A stretch of 64,000 nucleotides of DNA from JAHJQQ01 sp032907525 (GTDB lineage Bacteria; Pseudomonadota; Gammaproteobacteria; Thiohalobacterales; Thiohalobacteraceae): positions 4,039-68,038 of the forward strand of contig JAJJPM010000021.1 in NCBI GenBank assembly GCA_032907525.1, written 5' to 3'. Positions 1 through 7,803 of the stretch are shown one piece after another (the first letter of the stretch is position 1; every line of letters starts with the position of its first letter). The position numbers were made by a program, and so were the translations under genes. The notes beneath the pieces are model-generated. The model made no database searches. It was not told the DNA's origin and was given only the letters and a program-made list of their open reading frames with translations.

Positions 1-695
1 TCGCCGCCGACCTGAACGCCGCGGCCCGTCAGGGCAAACGTTTCCTGTGCCGTAGCGCCGCCGGCATCGTCAGCGCGCTGGCCGCGCTGCCGCCGCAGCC
101 GGTCGCCGCGGAGGACATGCGTCGCTACGTGCGCGGCGGCCGCCCCGGCGCGGTCGTGGTCGGCTCGCACGTCAGCAGGACCACGCGCCAGCTGCAGCGC
201 TTGCTGGAGGAACCGGATGTCGCGCCGATCGAGATCGACGTCGCGCGCCTCCCCGACCAGGACAAGCGGCTGCTCGCCAGCGTGCTCGAACGCATCGAGG
301 CCGCGCACGCACGGCGCCTGACCGCGGTGATCTTCACCAGCCGTACAGAGATGACCTTCGCCGACGAACAGACGCGCCTGGCTTTCGGCGAGGTGGTGTC
401 CGCGTTCCTGATGGAAATCGTGCACCGCCTGCCTGCCGATGTCGGCTTCCTGATCAGCAAGGGCGGCATCACCTCGAACGATGTGCTGTCGACCGGCCTG
501 GCGCTGCGCACGGCGCGCGTGCTCGGGCAGATCCTGGCCGGCTGCTCGGTGGTGCGCTGCCCGGAGGACCACCCGCAATATCCGGCACTGCCGGTGGTGA
601 TCTTCCCCGGCAATGTCGGCGACGACCACGCGCTGGCGACGGTGTTCCGACGCCTGGCGGGGCCGGCGCCGGTACACGAGCGTAAATACGTGTAA
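1..695 (+). CDS. DUF1537 / four-carbon acid sugar kinase family protein, C-terminal part
   Basis: The reading frame is open from the left edge (codons in phase with base 3), so the gene begins outside the window and only its C-terminal 230 or so residues are here. An early RFLCRSAAG motif and a late FPGNVGDD motif, with the GGITSNDV segment between, match the nucleotide-binding C-terminal domain of the DUF1537 family. Characterised members phosphorylate four-carbon sugar acids such as D-threonate, D-erythronate or 3-oxo-tetronate. The substrate cannot be read from this part alone. The glycolate oxidase genes follow on the same strand after a 543-base gap, so a shared transcript is doubtful. 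Family assignment is fairly secure; the substrate is unknown. Confidence 0.8.
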   Translation, partial: AADLNAAARQGKRFLCRSAAGIVSALAALPPQPVAAEDMRRYVRGGRPGAVVVGSHVSRTTRQLQRLLEEPDVAPIEIDVARLPDQDKRLLASVLERIEAAHARRLTAVIFTSRTEMTFADEQTRLAFGEVVSAFLMEIVHRLPADVGFLISKGGITSNDVLSTGLALRTARVLGQILAGCSVVRCPEDHPQYPALPVVIFPGNVGDDHALATVFRRLAGPAPVHERKYV

Positions 696-770
696 TTCAC
701 GAGCGCATGCGGCCTGCGATGCTATCGTGATCCATGACTATAGTGCGGGGTTGTGTCGGCGGGACCCTAA

Positions 771-805
771 CCTCCGCCGCCACTCTGCGAGAGTCAGGCT
801 CAAGG
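771..805 (+). repeat. degenerate copy of the conserved-loop repeat
   Basis: The stretch carries GCCACTCTGCGAGAGTC and a GGCTCAAGG end. It resembles the loop of the hairpin at 841-911 but is diverged, and its flanks do not form an obvious long stem. It is probably an old or partial copy. Confidence 0.45.
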
Positions 806-840
806 ATAGTTCGATCAGAACCTGGCTGTGCGGCGCAGGG

Positions 841-911
841 CTGTCGGCTGGACCTCTCCCTTCCGCCTCCACTCTGCGCGAGTCGGCTTCAGGGAGAGGT
901 CCAGCCGACAG
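841..911 (+). repeat. perfect 21-bp hairpin with conserved loop (copy 1)
   Basis: Bases 841-861 and 891-911 are exact reverse complements (21 bp, beginning CTGTCGGCTGGACC). The 29-base loop contains TTCCGCCTCCACTCTGCGCG followed by AGTCGGCTTC. The loop, but not the stem, recurs at 986-1016 (inverted) and in part at 6684-6717. There is no T-tract, so it is not an obvious intrinsic terminator. Confidence 0.8.
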
Positions 912-963
912 CCTGAGACAGTGGTTTTACGCCTGACAGGTTCACCGCATGCGTGAGTACCAC

Positions 964-1038
964 GCCCCGGCGGTGCCGTTCATCGCGCAGCCGACTCGCG
1001 TAGAGTGGAGGCGGAGCGATGAACGGCACCGCCGGGGC
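964..1038 (-). repeat. perfect 22-bp hairpin with the same loop in opposite orientation (copy 2)
   Basis: Bases 964-985 and 1017-1038 are exact reverse complements (22 bp, beginning GCCCCGGCGGTGCC). The 31-base loop (986-1016) reads, on the minus strand, CCGCCTCCACTCTACGCGAG then TCGGCTG. That is nearly the loop of the hairpin at 841-911, while the stem sequence is unrelated. Confidence 0.8.
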
Positions 1039-1238
1039 ATGCCGGCGAGTCCAACCTGAGTGGCTCGCGCAGACGAATTAGACACGATGAAGACGGAACA
1101 AAGAACGGCACCGCCAGGGCCGGCCGGCCAGTCACACCTGAGTACGAAGGCTCGTCAGCAAATGTGTAATGCACCCAACGGTTCGGGAAGTTGTGTTTAA
1201 ATGATTCCTTCGCATCCATGCAGCTGGACTGAGAATCG

Positions 1239-2729
1239 ATGACGCCCGTTTCGTCCACCAACACAAGTGACCGCACTGCCGCGCAGCGCGCGCTGGCCGA
1301 GGCCTTGCGCGCGATGCTTCCCGAGGCAGCGATCCTCGCCAGCGACGAGGCGCTGCGGCCCTACGAATGCGACGGACTGTCGGCCTACCGCGAGCTGCCG
1401 CTGGCCGTGGCGCTGCCCGATACCGTCGAACAGGTGCAGGCCATCCTCAAGCTGTGTCATGCGCGCAAGATTCCCGTCGTCGCGCGCGGCGCCGGCACCG
1501 GTCTGTCCGGCGGCGCTTTGCCGCACGCCGAGGGCCTGGTCCTGAGTCTGGCGCGCTTCAACAGAATTCTTTCCATCGATCCGGATCAGCGCATCGCCCG
1601 TGTGCAGCCCGGTGTGCGCAACCTCGCCATCTCCGAGGCCGCCGCGGAATACGGCCTTTATTACGCCCCTGATCCATCCTCGCAGATCGCCTGCACCATC
1701 GGCGGCAATGTCGCGGAGAATTCCGGGGGCGTGCATTGCCTGAAGTACGGACTCACGGTTCACAACATCCTGCGTCTGGAGATGCTCACGCCCGAGGGCG
1801 AGCTGTTGCGCATCGGCAGCGAGGCGCTGGACAGCGCCGGATACGATCTGCTCGCGCTGCTGACCGGTTCGGAAGGCATGCTCGGCATCATCACGGAAAT
1901 CACCGTGCGCCTGCTGCCGGTCCCCGACCGCGCCCAGGTCGTGCTCGCCGCCTTCGACGATGTCGAGAAGGCCGGGCGGGCGGTCGGCGATATCATCGGC
2001 GCCGGCGTCATCCCGGCCGGTCTGGAGATGATGGACCGCCTCGCCATCCGCGCCGCGGAGGATTTCGTGCATGCGGGCTATCCCGACTGCGAGGCGATCC
2101 TGCTGTGCGAGGTCGACGGCACCAACGAAGAGGTGTCGCAGCACATCCTCCAGGTGCGCGAACTGCTGCTCGCCGCCGGTGCGACCGAGGTGCGCACGGC
2201 GCGCGACGAGGCCGAGCGCCTGCGCTTCTGGAAGGGGCGCAAGGCCGCTTTCCCCGCCGTCGGCCGCCTCTCGCCGGACTATTACTGCATGGACGGCACC
2301 ATCCCGCGCCGCCATCTGCCGCAGGTGCTCAGGCGCATCGGCGAACTGTCGCGGGAATACGGCCTCCCGGTCGCCAACGTGTTCCACGCCGGCGACGGCA
2401 ATCTGCATCCGCTGATCCTCTACGATGCCAACAAACCCGGCGAACTGGAGCGCACCGAAGAGTTCGGCGGGAAGATCCTGGAACTGTGCGTCGAGGTCGG
2501 CGGCACCATCACCGGCGAGCACGGCGTGGGCATGGAGAAGATCGGACAGATGTGCGTGCAGTTCCGCTCCGCCGAACTGCAGCAGTTCCATGCCGTGAAG
2601 GCCGCCTTCGATCCGGACGGCCTGCTCAACCCCGGCAAGGCCGTCCCCACCCTGCACCGCTGCGCCGAGTTCGGCGCCATGCACGTGCATCACGGACAGC
2701 TGAAGCATCCGGAGCTGGAGCGGTTTTAA
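1239..2729 (+). CDS. glcD: glycolate oxidase, FAD-linked subunit GlcD
   Basis: This 496-residue protein has the length and domain order of GlcD: an N-terminal FAD-binding (PCMH-type) domain with VARGAGTGLSGGALP and CTIGGNVAENSGGVHCLKYG, then a C-terminal FAD-oxidase domain with NVFHAGDGNLHP and TGEHGVGMEK, ending in LLNPGKAVP. With GlcE and GlcF it oxidises glycolate to glyoxylate and passes electrons to the membrane quinone pool. In autotrophs this salvages 2-phosphoglycolate carbon. glcE and glcF follow on the same strand. The 149-base gap before glcE contains an inverted repeat, whereas glcE and glcF nearly abut. The ATG at 1239 gives the usual N-terminus. Confidence 0.95.
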   Translation: MTPVSSTNTSDRTAAQRALAEALRAMLPEAAILASDEALRPYECDGLSAYRELPLAVALPDTVEQVQAILKLCHARKIPVVARGAGTGLSGGALPHAEGLVLSLARFNRILSIDPDQRIARVQPGVRNLAISEAAAEYGLYYAPDPSSQIACTIGGNVAENSGGVHCLKYGLTVHNILRLEMLTPEGELLRIGSEALDSAGYDLLALLTGSEGMLGIITEITVRLLPVPDRAQVVLAAFDDVEKAGRAVGDIIGAGVIPAGLEMMDRLAIRAAEDFVHAGYPDCEAILLCEVDGTNEEVSQHILQVRELLLAAGATEVRTARDEAERLRFWKGRKAAFPAVGRLSPDYYCMDGTIPRRHLPQVLRRIGELSREYGLPVANVFHAGDGNLHPLILYDANKPGELERTEEFGGKILELCVEVGGTITGEHGVGMEKIGQMCVQFRSAELQQFHAVKAAFDPDGLLNPGKAVPTLHRCAEFGAMHVHHGQLKHPELERF

Positions 2730-2737
2730 GGATTATC

Positions 2738-2869
2738 TCAACACGAAGGCGCGCAAAGTGAATCGTATGCGATATGAAACCGGAGGCCCCATTCCTTTCG
2801 GGATCGAGGATTGATCAGTTGGATCTGTCATTGTATTTCCTTCGCGCGCCTTCGGCGCCTTCGTGTTGA
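2738..2869. repeat. CACGAAGG-type inverted repeat between glcD and glcE
   Basis: TCAACACGAAGGC at 2738-2750 is repeated in inverted orientation at 2857-2869, and the pairing extends imperfectly inward (GCGCAAAG versus CTTCGCGCGCC). It belongs to the same broad class as the repeats at 38178-38346 and 45832-45994. The right arm ends 9 bases before the glcE start codon, so it may fold over or near the glcE ribosome binding site. Confidence 0.6.
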
Positions 2870-2878
2870 AAGGTTTTT

Positions 2879-3937
2879 ATGTCGGACAGGCACGACAACA
2901 TCATCCGGGACCGAATCCGCGCCGCCGCTGCGCAGAGCACGCCGCTCGTCGTCCGCGGCGGTGGCAGCAAGGATTTTCTCGGCCGTCACACCGAGGGCGA
3001 AGTCCTCGACGTCTCCGCACTGCGCGGCATCGTGCGCTACGAGCCCACCGAACTGGTGATCACGGCGCGCGCCGGCACGCCGCTCGCCGAGGTGGAAGCG
3101 GCCCTGGCGGAACGCGGACAGATGCTGGGCTTCGAGCCGCCGCACTTCGGACCGGCGGCGACGCTCGGCGGCACGATCGCCTGCGGGCTGTCAGGACCGG
3201 CACGGCCGTTCCGCGGCGCGGCACGCGATTTCGTGCTGGGCGTGAAGATCGTCAACGGCGGCGGCGAGATCCTGCGCTTCGGCGGCGAGGTCATGAAGAA
3301 CGTCGCGGGCTACGACGTCTCGCGGCTGATGTGCGGCGCCTATGGCACGCTCGGCGCGCTGTTGGAGATCTCGCTGAAGGTGTTGCCCCGCCCGGCTGCC
3401 GAGGCCTTTCTGGTCCTGGATCTGGACGACGAAGATGCCAGGGGGCGCATGACCGGATGGCAGCGCGAGCCGTTGCCTTTGGCGGGGCTGTGCTACGACG
3501 GCGATCGCCTGCACGTGCGCCTGTCGGGTGCCGAACAGGCCGTCGCGGCCGCGCGGCGGCGCGTCGGCGGCGAGAGCGATCCCGCCGGCGCGGACTTCTG
3601 GAACAGGCTGCGCGAACAGCGCGGCGGCTTCTTTGCCGGCAACGGGGAGCTCTGGCGGCTTTCGGTCCCCCCGACGACCGGCGCTCTGCCCCTCGACGGC
3701 AAGCAGCTCGTCGACTGGGGCGGCGCTCTGCGCTGGGTGAAGACCACGGCGCCCGCCGACACCCTGTTCGCCGCAGCGGCGGCCGCCGGCGGGCACGCCA
3801 TGCGCTTTCGCGGCGCGCAGGACGGTGCGGTGTTCCAACCGTTGCCGGCCCCGCTGCTGGCCCTGCACCGGCGTCTCAGGCAGGCCTTCGATCCGCACGG
3901 CATCCTCAATCGCGGCAGACTCTATCCGGATCTCTGA
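2879..3937 (+). CDS. glcE: glycolate oxidase, FAD-binding subunit GlcE
   Basis: A 352-residue protein with a single FAD-binding domain: PLVVRGGGSKDFLG near residue 23, ATLGGTIACGLSGPARP near residue 95, and GGEVMKNVAGYDVSRLMCG near residue 140. It ends with the HGILNRGRLYP tail shared with GlcD-family oxidases. It is the second flavin subunit of the glycolate oxidase complex and has the length usual for GlcE. The ATG at 2879 follows GAAAGG at a reasonable distance. Only three bases separate its stop from glcF, so those two are almost certainly cotranscribed and probably translationally coupled. Confidence 0.93.
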   Translation: MSDRHDNIIRDRIRAAAAQSTPLVVRGGGSKDFLGRHTEGEVLDVSALRGIVRYEPTELVITARAGTPLAEVEAALAERGQMLGFEPPHFGPAATLGGTIACGLSGPARPFRGAARDFVLGVKIVNGGGEILRFGGEVMKNVAGYDVSRLMCGAYGTLGALLEISLKVLPRPAAEAFLVLDLDDEDARGRMTGWQREPLPLAGLCYDGDRLHVRLSGAEQAVAAARRRVGGESDPAGADFWNRLREQRGGFFAGNGELWRLSVPPTTGALPLDGKQLVDWGGALRWVKTTAPADTLFAAAAAAGGHAMRFRGAQDGAVFQPLPAPLLALHRRLRQAFDPHGILNRGRLYPDL

Positions 3938-3940
3938 GCC

Positions 3941-5152
3941 ATGCAGACCTCACTCACGCCGGACGTACTGGACACGCCTGAAGGCCGCGAGGCCGACGCC
4001 ATTCTGCGCAGTTGCGTGCACTGCGGCTTCTGCACGGCCACCTGCCCGACCTATCAGCTGCTCGGCGACGAGCTCGATGGACCGCGCGGGCGCATCTATC
4101 TCATCAAGCAGATGCTGGAAGGCCGCGCCGCCACGCGCGAGACCCGACTGCATCTCGACCGCTGCCTGACCTGCCGCGCCTGCGAGACCACCTGCCCATC
4201 CGGCGTACGCTACGGACGCCTGGCGGACATCGGCCGCGGCATCGCCGAGCGCCGCATCGCACGTCCCTGGCCGGAACGTCTCTATCGGCACCTGCTGCGC
4301 ACCGTGATCCCGCATGCGGGGCGCTTCGGCACGCTGCTGCGCATCGGCCGGGCCGTGCGTCCCGTTCTGCCGCGACCGCTGCGGACGAAGATTCCCGCAC
4401 CGCAGAAGGCGGGAACGTGGCCGCCACCACGCCACGCGCGGCGCATGCTGGTGCTCGCCGGCTGCGCACAGGCGGGTGCGACGCCCAACACCAACGCGGC
4501 GGCGGCCCGGGTGCTGGATCGGCTGGGCATCTCGCTGGTCGTCGCACCCGCGGCGGGCTGCTGCGGCGCGCTCAGCCAGCATCTCAGTGCCGAAGCCGAA
4601 GCGCGCGCCTTCATGCGCCGCAATATCGATGCCTGGTGGCCGTACGTCGAAGACAGCATCGAGGCGATCGTGACGACGGCGAGCGGCTGCGGTGTGATGG
4701 TGAAGGATTACGGCACGCTCCTGGCCGACGACCCGGAATACGCCGCGAAGGCCGCGCGCATCGCCGCGCTGGCGCGTGATCTGGTGGAGGTGCTCGGCGC
4801 GGAGGATCTGACGCCTCTGACGGAGAAACGGCGCCGCCGCATCGCGTTTCATGCGCCCTGCACGCTGCAGCACGGCCAGCGGCTCGCCGGAACCGTCGAA
4901 AGTGTCCTGACGAAACTGGGCTTCGATCTCACCGAGGTGCGTGACGCTCACCTGTGCTGCGGGTCCGCCGGCACGTATTCGCTGCTGCAGCCGGAGCTGT
5001 CCAGGCGGCTGCGCGATGCCAAGCTCGCCAACCTCGAACGGCCCGGGCCGGAGCTGATCGCCACGGCCAACGTCGGCTGTCAGCTGCATCTGCAGAGCGC
5101 GGCCGGCGTGCCGGTGAAGCACTGGATAGAGCTGCTCGATACACGGCCCTGA
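3941..5152 (+). CDS. glcF: glycolate oxidase, iron-sulfur subunit GlcF
   Basis: This 403-residue protein carries two 4Fe-4S ferredoxin motifs near the N-terminus (CVHCGFCTATCPTY and CLTCRACETTCPSG). Two cysteine-rich CCG domains follow (ending PAAGCCGAL and CCGSAGTYS), with HAPCTLQH before the second. This is the architecture of GlcF, which accepts electrons from the GlcD/GlcE flavins and passes them to quinone at the inner membrane. Length matches the family. It completes the glcDEF set; no malate synthase or GlcG-like gene follows in the window. Confidence 0.95.
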   Translation: MQTSLTPDVLDTPEGREADAILRSCVHCGFCTATCPTYQLLGDELDGPRGRIYLIKQMLEGRAATRETRLHLDRCLTCRACETTCPSGVRYGRLADIGRGIAERRIARPWPERLYRHLLRTVIPHAGRFGTLLRIGRAVRPVLPRPLRTKIPAPQKAGTWPPPRHARRMLVLAGCAQAGATPNTNAAAARVLDRLGISLVVAPAAGCCGALSQHLSAEAEARAFMRRNIDAWWPYVEDSIEAIVTTASGCGVMVKDYGTLLADDPEYAAKAARIAALARDLVEVLGAEDLTPLTEKRRRRIAFHAPCTLQHGQRLAGTVESVLTKLGFDLTEVRDAHLCCGSAGTYSLLQPELSRRLRDAKLANLERPGPELIATANVGCQLHLQSAAGVPVKHWIELLDTRP

Positions 5153-5248
5153 CGCGGCATCCGCGGCGGCCGGCCTGCCGTATCCACATTCAAGTCCCCT
5201 GCCCTGCGCGCGCTATAGCCCTATCGGAACAGCAAACGGGGAGCGGGC

Positions 5249-6580
5249 ATGAAGCTCACGCATCTGTTGGCAGGGATCGCCGTCGCCGGCGGCGCCGTCG
5301 CGGGCGGCGTCAAGGGCTACGTTCATTATCAGGTCAAATCCGACATCGACGAACTGATCGCCGTCGGCAGGGCGTTCGCCGACATCAGCTACGCCGATCT
5401 GGACACCGATCTGTCGGGAAGCGTCACGCTGCATGGATTGCGTATCCTCCCGCACGACTTCCCGGATCATTTCCAGATCGACGCCCTCACCGTCGGCGGG
5501 CCGGACATGGACTTTCTGCTGAACGGATTCGGCGGGTCCCGTGAGCGGGGCGAACTGCCGGCACAGGCATGGATCGAGATGCGGGGCTGGCACATGCGGG
5601 CGGACAGCGCCCTCGTCCAGGGCTTGCGCAAATCCACCGCCACGCTGGCCGGACTCCTGAATATCGAGAGCGACAGCTGCAGCCTCGGTCAGGTATTCGG
5701 CGCCAAGGATTTCACCACCATCGGCTATGACGAGTTCCTGGTCGATGCGCGCATGGGCTACCGCTTCGCCGATACCTTTCCCGGCGTCGAGCTCAGCTGG
5801 GATTTCCGCGCCGCCGGCGAGAGCGGCAGCTTCGGCCTGACCCTGGTCGACGTGAGCCGCGACATCCATACGATGCCGCCGAAGATCCCGCGGCTGCGCG
5901 ATATGCGTATGACCTATCGCCTGGAGCCCGACTTCACCCGCAAACTCGTCGACTACTGCGCGGCGCAGCGCGGCGTCGATGCCGAGACCTACATCGCGCA
6001 GCTGGCCGCCGAACCCGATGTTCTGTACCAGATCTACATGGGATTCGTGCCGGGCCCCGGCCTGCGCGATGCCTTCCAGGACATGCTCCGCAACCCGGGT
6101 GAGATGGTCGTGGCCGCCCGCCCCGTCGATCCGTTGGATCTGACCACGCTAGGCCTCTATCAGCCGTCGCAGCTGCCCGATCTGCTTGGCCTGACGGTGA
6201 GCGTCAACGGCCGGGCCGTCGACGATCTCAGTCTGTCCTTCGTCGATCTCGGCGAGCACCTGGACGGACAGATGCGCGACGCGATCGGTCGCGACGGCTT
6301 CTGGAGCGATCTGGGCATCGAGCCGCCGGCCTCGTCCACGATCCGGCCGGCGACCGCCGCTAGGGCAGAACCGCCCCGCTACCGCAGCGTCGACCAGGCG
6401 CAGCTCGGCGAGCATATCGGCCGTCCGGTGCGGATCGTCGCCTCCGGCGGCCGCAAACGCAACGGTGTACTGAAATCGGTCGAACGCGGAATCGCGACGG
6501 TGGAGGAACGCCGTTACGGCGGCACCCTGACGAGCACGATCGCCTTGCGGGAGATCGTCAAGGCGGAGGCGTATCACTAG
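5249..6580 (+). CDS. exported or membrane-anchored protein of unknown function
   Basis: I do not recognise this 443-residue protein. It starts with a short charged segment and a glycine/alanine-rich hydrophobic stretch (residues 4-22) that looks like a signal peptide or N-terminal anchor. The next 60 residues (DLSGSVTLHGLRILP) recall the beta-rich beginnings of periplasmic proteins of AsmA or DUF945 type, without a clear match. The last 50 residues (GRPVRIVASGGRKRNGVLKS onward) look like a small Sm- or SH3-like beta barrel. GGGGAGCGGGC precedes the ATG at 5249 and acts as a good ribosome binding site. It lies 96 bases after glcF on the same strand, but a link to glycolate metabolism is not shown. 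Confidence 0.75.
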   Translation: MKLTHLLAGIAVAGGAVAGGVKGYVHYQVKSDIDELIAVGRAFADISYADLDTDLSGSVTLHGLRILPHDFPDHFQIDALTVGGPDMDFLLNGFGGSRERGELPAQAWIEMRGWHMRADSALVQGLRKSTATLAGLLNIESDSCSLGQVFGAKDFTTIGYDEFLVDARMGYRFADTFPGVELSWDFRAAGESGSFGLTLVDVSRDIHTMPPKIPRLRDMRMTYRLEPDFTRKLVDYCAAQRGVDAETYIAQLAAEPDVLYQIYMGFVPGPGLRDAFQDMLRNPGEMVVAARPVDPLDLTTLGLYQPSQLPDLLGLTVSVNGRAVDDLSLSFVDLGEHLDGQMRDAIGRDGFWSDLGIEPPASSTIRPATAARAEPPRYRSVDQAQLGEHIGRPVRIVASGGRKRNGVLKSVERGIATVEERRYGGTLTSTIALREIVKAEAYH

Positions 6581-6883
6581 GGCCTGTTAACACTATTCGC
6601 GGCAAGGCTCCGTAATGCGCGGACGTATCGGTATCCTGGGTGACGCAACTGGCCCTGGTGCAAGGCTGCCGACCGACCCACGCCCTTCCGCCTCCGGCTG
6701 TCGCAAGTCGGCTTCAGAGGTGGCCCGGTCGACAGCCGGAAGCCGTGGGTTCACCCCGTGGCAGATTCGCCCCCGGCGCAGGGCCCGGCGCTCCGACGGT
6801 CCGGCAGCTAATGAGCCTGCAAAAGGACGCAATACGCTCCGCTACTGCGCGGGAGAACTGCGGAAACGGCGGGACCCGCCGCG
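6581..6883. other. intergenic region with a third conserved-loop hairpin
   Basis: This 303-base gap separates the unknown plus-strand gene from slyD on the minus strand, so two genes converge on it. I see no ORF with coding character. The hairpin at 6664-6737 is the only defined structure. A small GC hairpin (GGCGGG-ACC-CGCC, near 6869-6883) abuts the slyD stop and could end slyD transcripts, but it lacks a T-tract. Confidence 0.5.
6664..6737 (+). repeat. conserved-loop hairpin (copy 3)
   Basis: GGCTGCCGACCG (6664-6675) pairs with CGGTCGACAGCC (6726-6737) with one mismatch. The loop contains CCTTCCGCCTCC at 6684-6695 and AGTCGGCTTCAG at 6706-6717. Both 12-base blocks are identical to blocks at 859-870 and 881-892 and equally spaced, while the 10 bases between them and the stem differ. 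Confidence 0.65.
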
Positions 6884-7366
6884 TCAGTGATGATGCCCGC
6901 CCGGACCGTGCACGTGGCCGTGGTCGAGCTCTTCGGCCGTGGCGTCTCGGACATCGACGACGGTGACGTCGAAATTCAGGGTCTCGCCCGCCAGCGGATG
7001 ATTGCCGTCGACGGTGATATGGGTATCGGTGACGCCGACCACGGTCACGACGTGCATGTGCTCACCGTCGCTGGCGTGGAACTGCATGCCGACCTGGATG
7101 CTCTCGGTGGCATCGAACATCTCGCGCGGGACTTCCTGCTGCATGGCGTCGTTGCGTTCGCCATAGCCCTCGGCCGGTGGCACCGTCACCTTCAGGCTGT
7201 CGCCCGGCTGCTTGCCGTCAAGCGCATTCTCCAGGCCCGGGATGATGTTGTTCATGCCGTGGATGTAGGCGAGCGGTTCCCCGCCCTTGGAACTGTCGAT
7301 GACCTCCCCCTGCGCGTCCGTCAGGGTGTAATCGATGGTCACGACCTTGTGCTTGGCAACTTGCAT
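6884..7366 (-). CDS. slyD: FKBP-type peptidyl-prolyl isomerase SlyD
   Basis: This 160-residue protein has the FKBP fold split by an insert-in-flap domain (YTLTDAQGEVIDSS, MNNIIPGLENAL, PAEGYGERND, then NHPLAGETLNFDVTV), as in SlyD. The C-terminus is histidine-rich (HGHVHGPGGHHH) and should bind nickel or other metals, though it is shorter than in E. coli. SlyD is a cytoplasmic prolyl isomerase and chaperone that also supplies nickel to hydrogenase maturation. It lies 83 bases downstream of the PilZ gene on the same strand, a spacing that leaves room for its own promoter. Assignment is secure. Confidence 0.93.
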   Translation of the reverse strand: MQVAKHKVVTIDYTLTDAQGEVIDSSKGGEPLAYIHGMNNIIPGLENALDGKQPGDSLKVTVPPAEGYGERNDAMQQEVPREMFDATESIQVGMQFHASDGEHMHVVTVVGVTDTHITVDGNHPLAGETLNFDVTVVDVRDATAEELDHGHVHGPGGHHH

Positions 7367-7449
7367 GGCGACTCCGACTGGCTCGAATATGAGGCGCCAG
7401 TTTAGTGATTTCGCCGCCCCCTGCCAATCGCGCCGTGTGCCTGCACGGC

Positions 7450-7803
7450 TCAGACGGATTCCACGAAGTACTCCAGGGCCTCATGTTCTTGCTGAGAAAT
7501 ATCAATCAGATGGAACCCTATCCAGTAGCGGTCCGGACGATCGGCCGGAGAACACCACAGGCACTCCGCCCCGAAATACAGCGTATCGATCCCGCGGACG
7601 GGCTTGGGAATCTGTAGGCTCAGCTGAAAAACCGAATGGGGCGCCAGCGGTGTCGCCGCGAACAGCATGAAACCCGCGCTGGAAATGTTCACCAGCTCGC
7701 CCACCACCCGCCCGGTGTTCACATCGGTCACCGGCAGATCGGTCGCGACATCCTTGCGTATCGCCCTGCGCTTTTCGGACATGTCACTCTCCCCTGCGGC
7801 CAT
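7450..7803 (-). CDS. PilZ-domain protein
   Basis: This 117-residue protein is essentially one PilZ domain: an N-terminal arginine cluster (EKRRAIRKDV) followed by NISSAGF, together the RxxxR and (D/N)xSxxG c-di-GMP binding elements. Its ATG overlaps the stop of the upstream DUF1631 gene in a TGATG arrangement, which argues for translational coupling and for this start over the ATG seven codons later at 7782. It probably acts as a c-di-GMP receptor or adaptor for its partner. Two diguanylate-cyclase-type proteins occur elsewhere in the window. The specific process controlled is unknown. Confidence 0.88.
   Translation of the reverse strand: MAAGESDMSEKRRAIRKDVATDLPVTDVNTGRVVGELVNISSAGFMLFAATPLAPHSVFQLSLQIPKPVRGIDTLYFGAECLWCSPADRPDRYWIGFHLIDISQQEHEALEYFVESV

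Larger units (their letters stand above)
696..1238. other. hairpin-rich intergenic region upstream of glcD
   Basis: This 543-base gap has no convincing gene. It holds two perfect long hairpins and a degenerate third copy of the same loop motif, annotated separately. It also holds a diverged direct duplication: about 50 bases beginning near 1018 (GAACGGCACCGCC followed by CCTGAGT and GGCTCG) recur from about 1099. Short ORFs here are made of the repeats and were not called. A promoter for glcDEF is expected near the right end, but I see no clear -35/-10 pair. Confidence 0.6.

Noticed and set aside
980..1276. short ORFs in the gap before glcD, on both strands
   Set aside because: They are built across the hairpin repeats (peptides such as STLRES recur with the loop motif) and have no ribosome binding site or protein-like composition.
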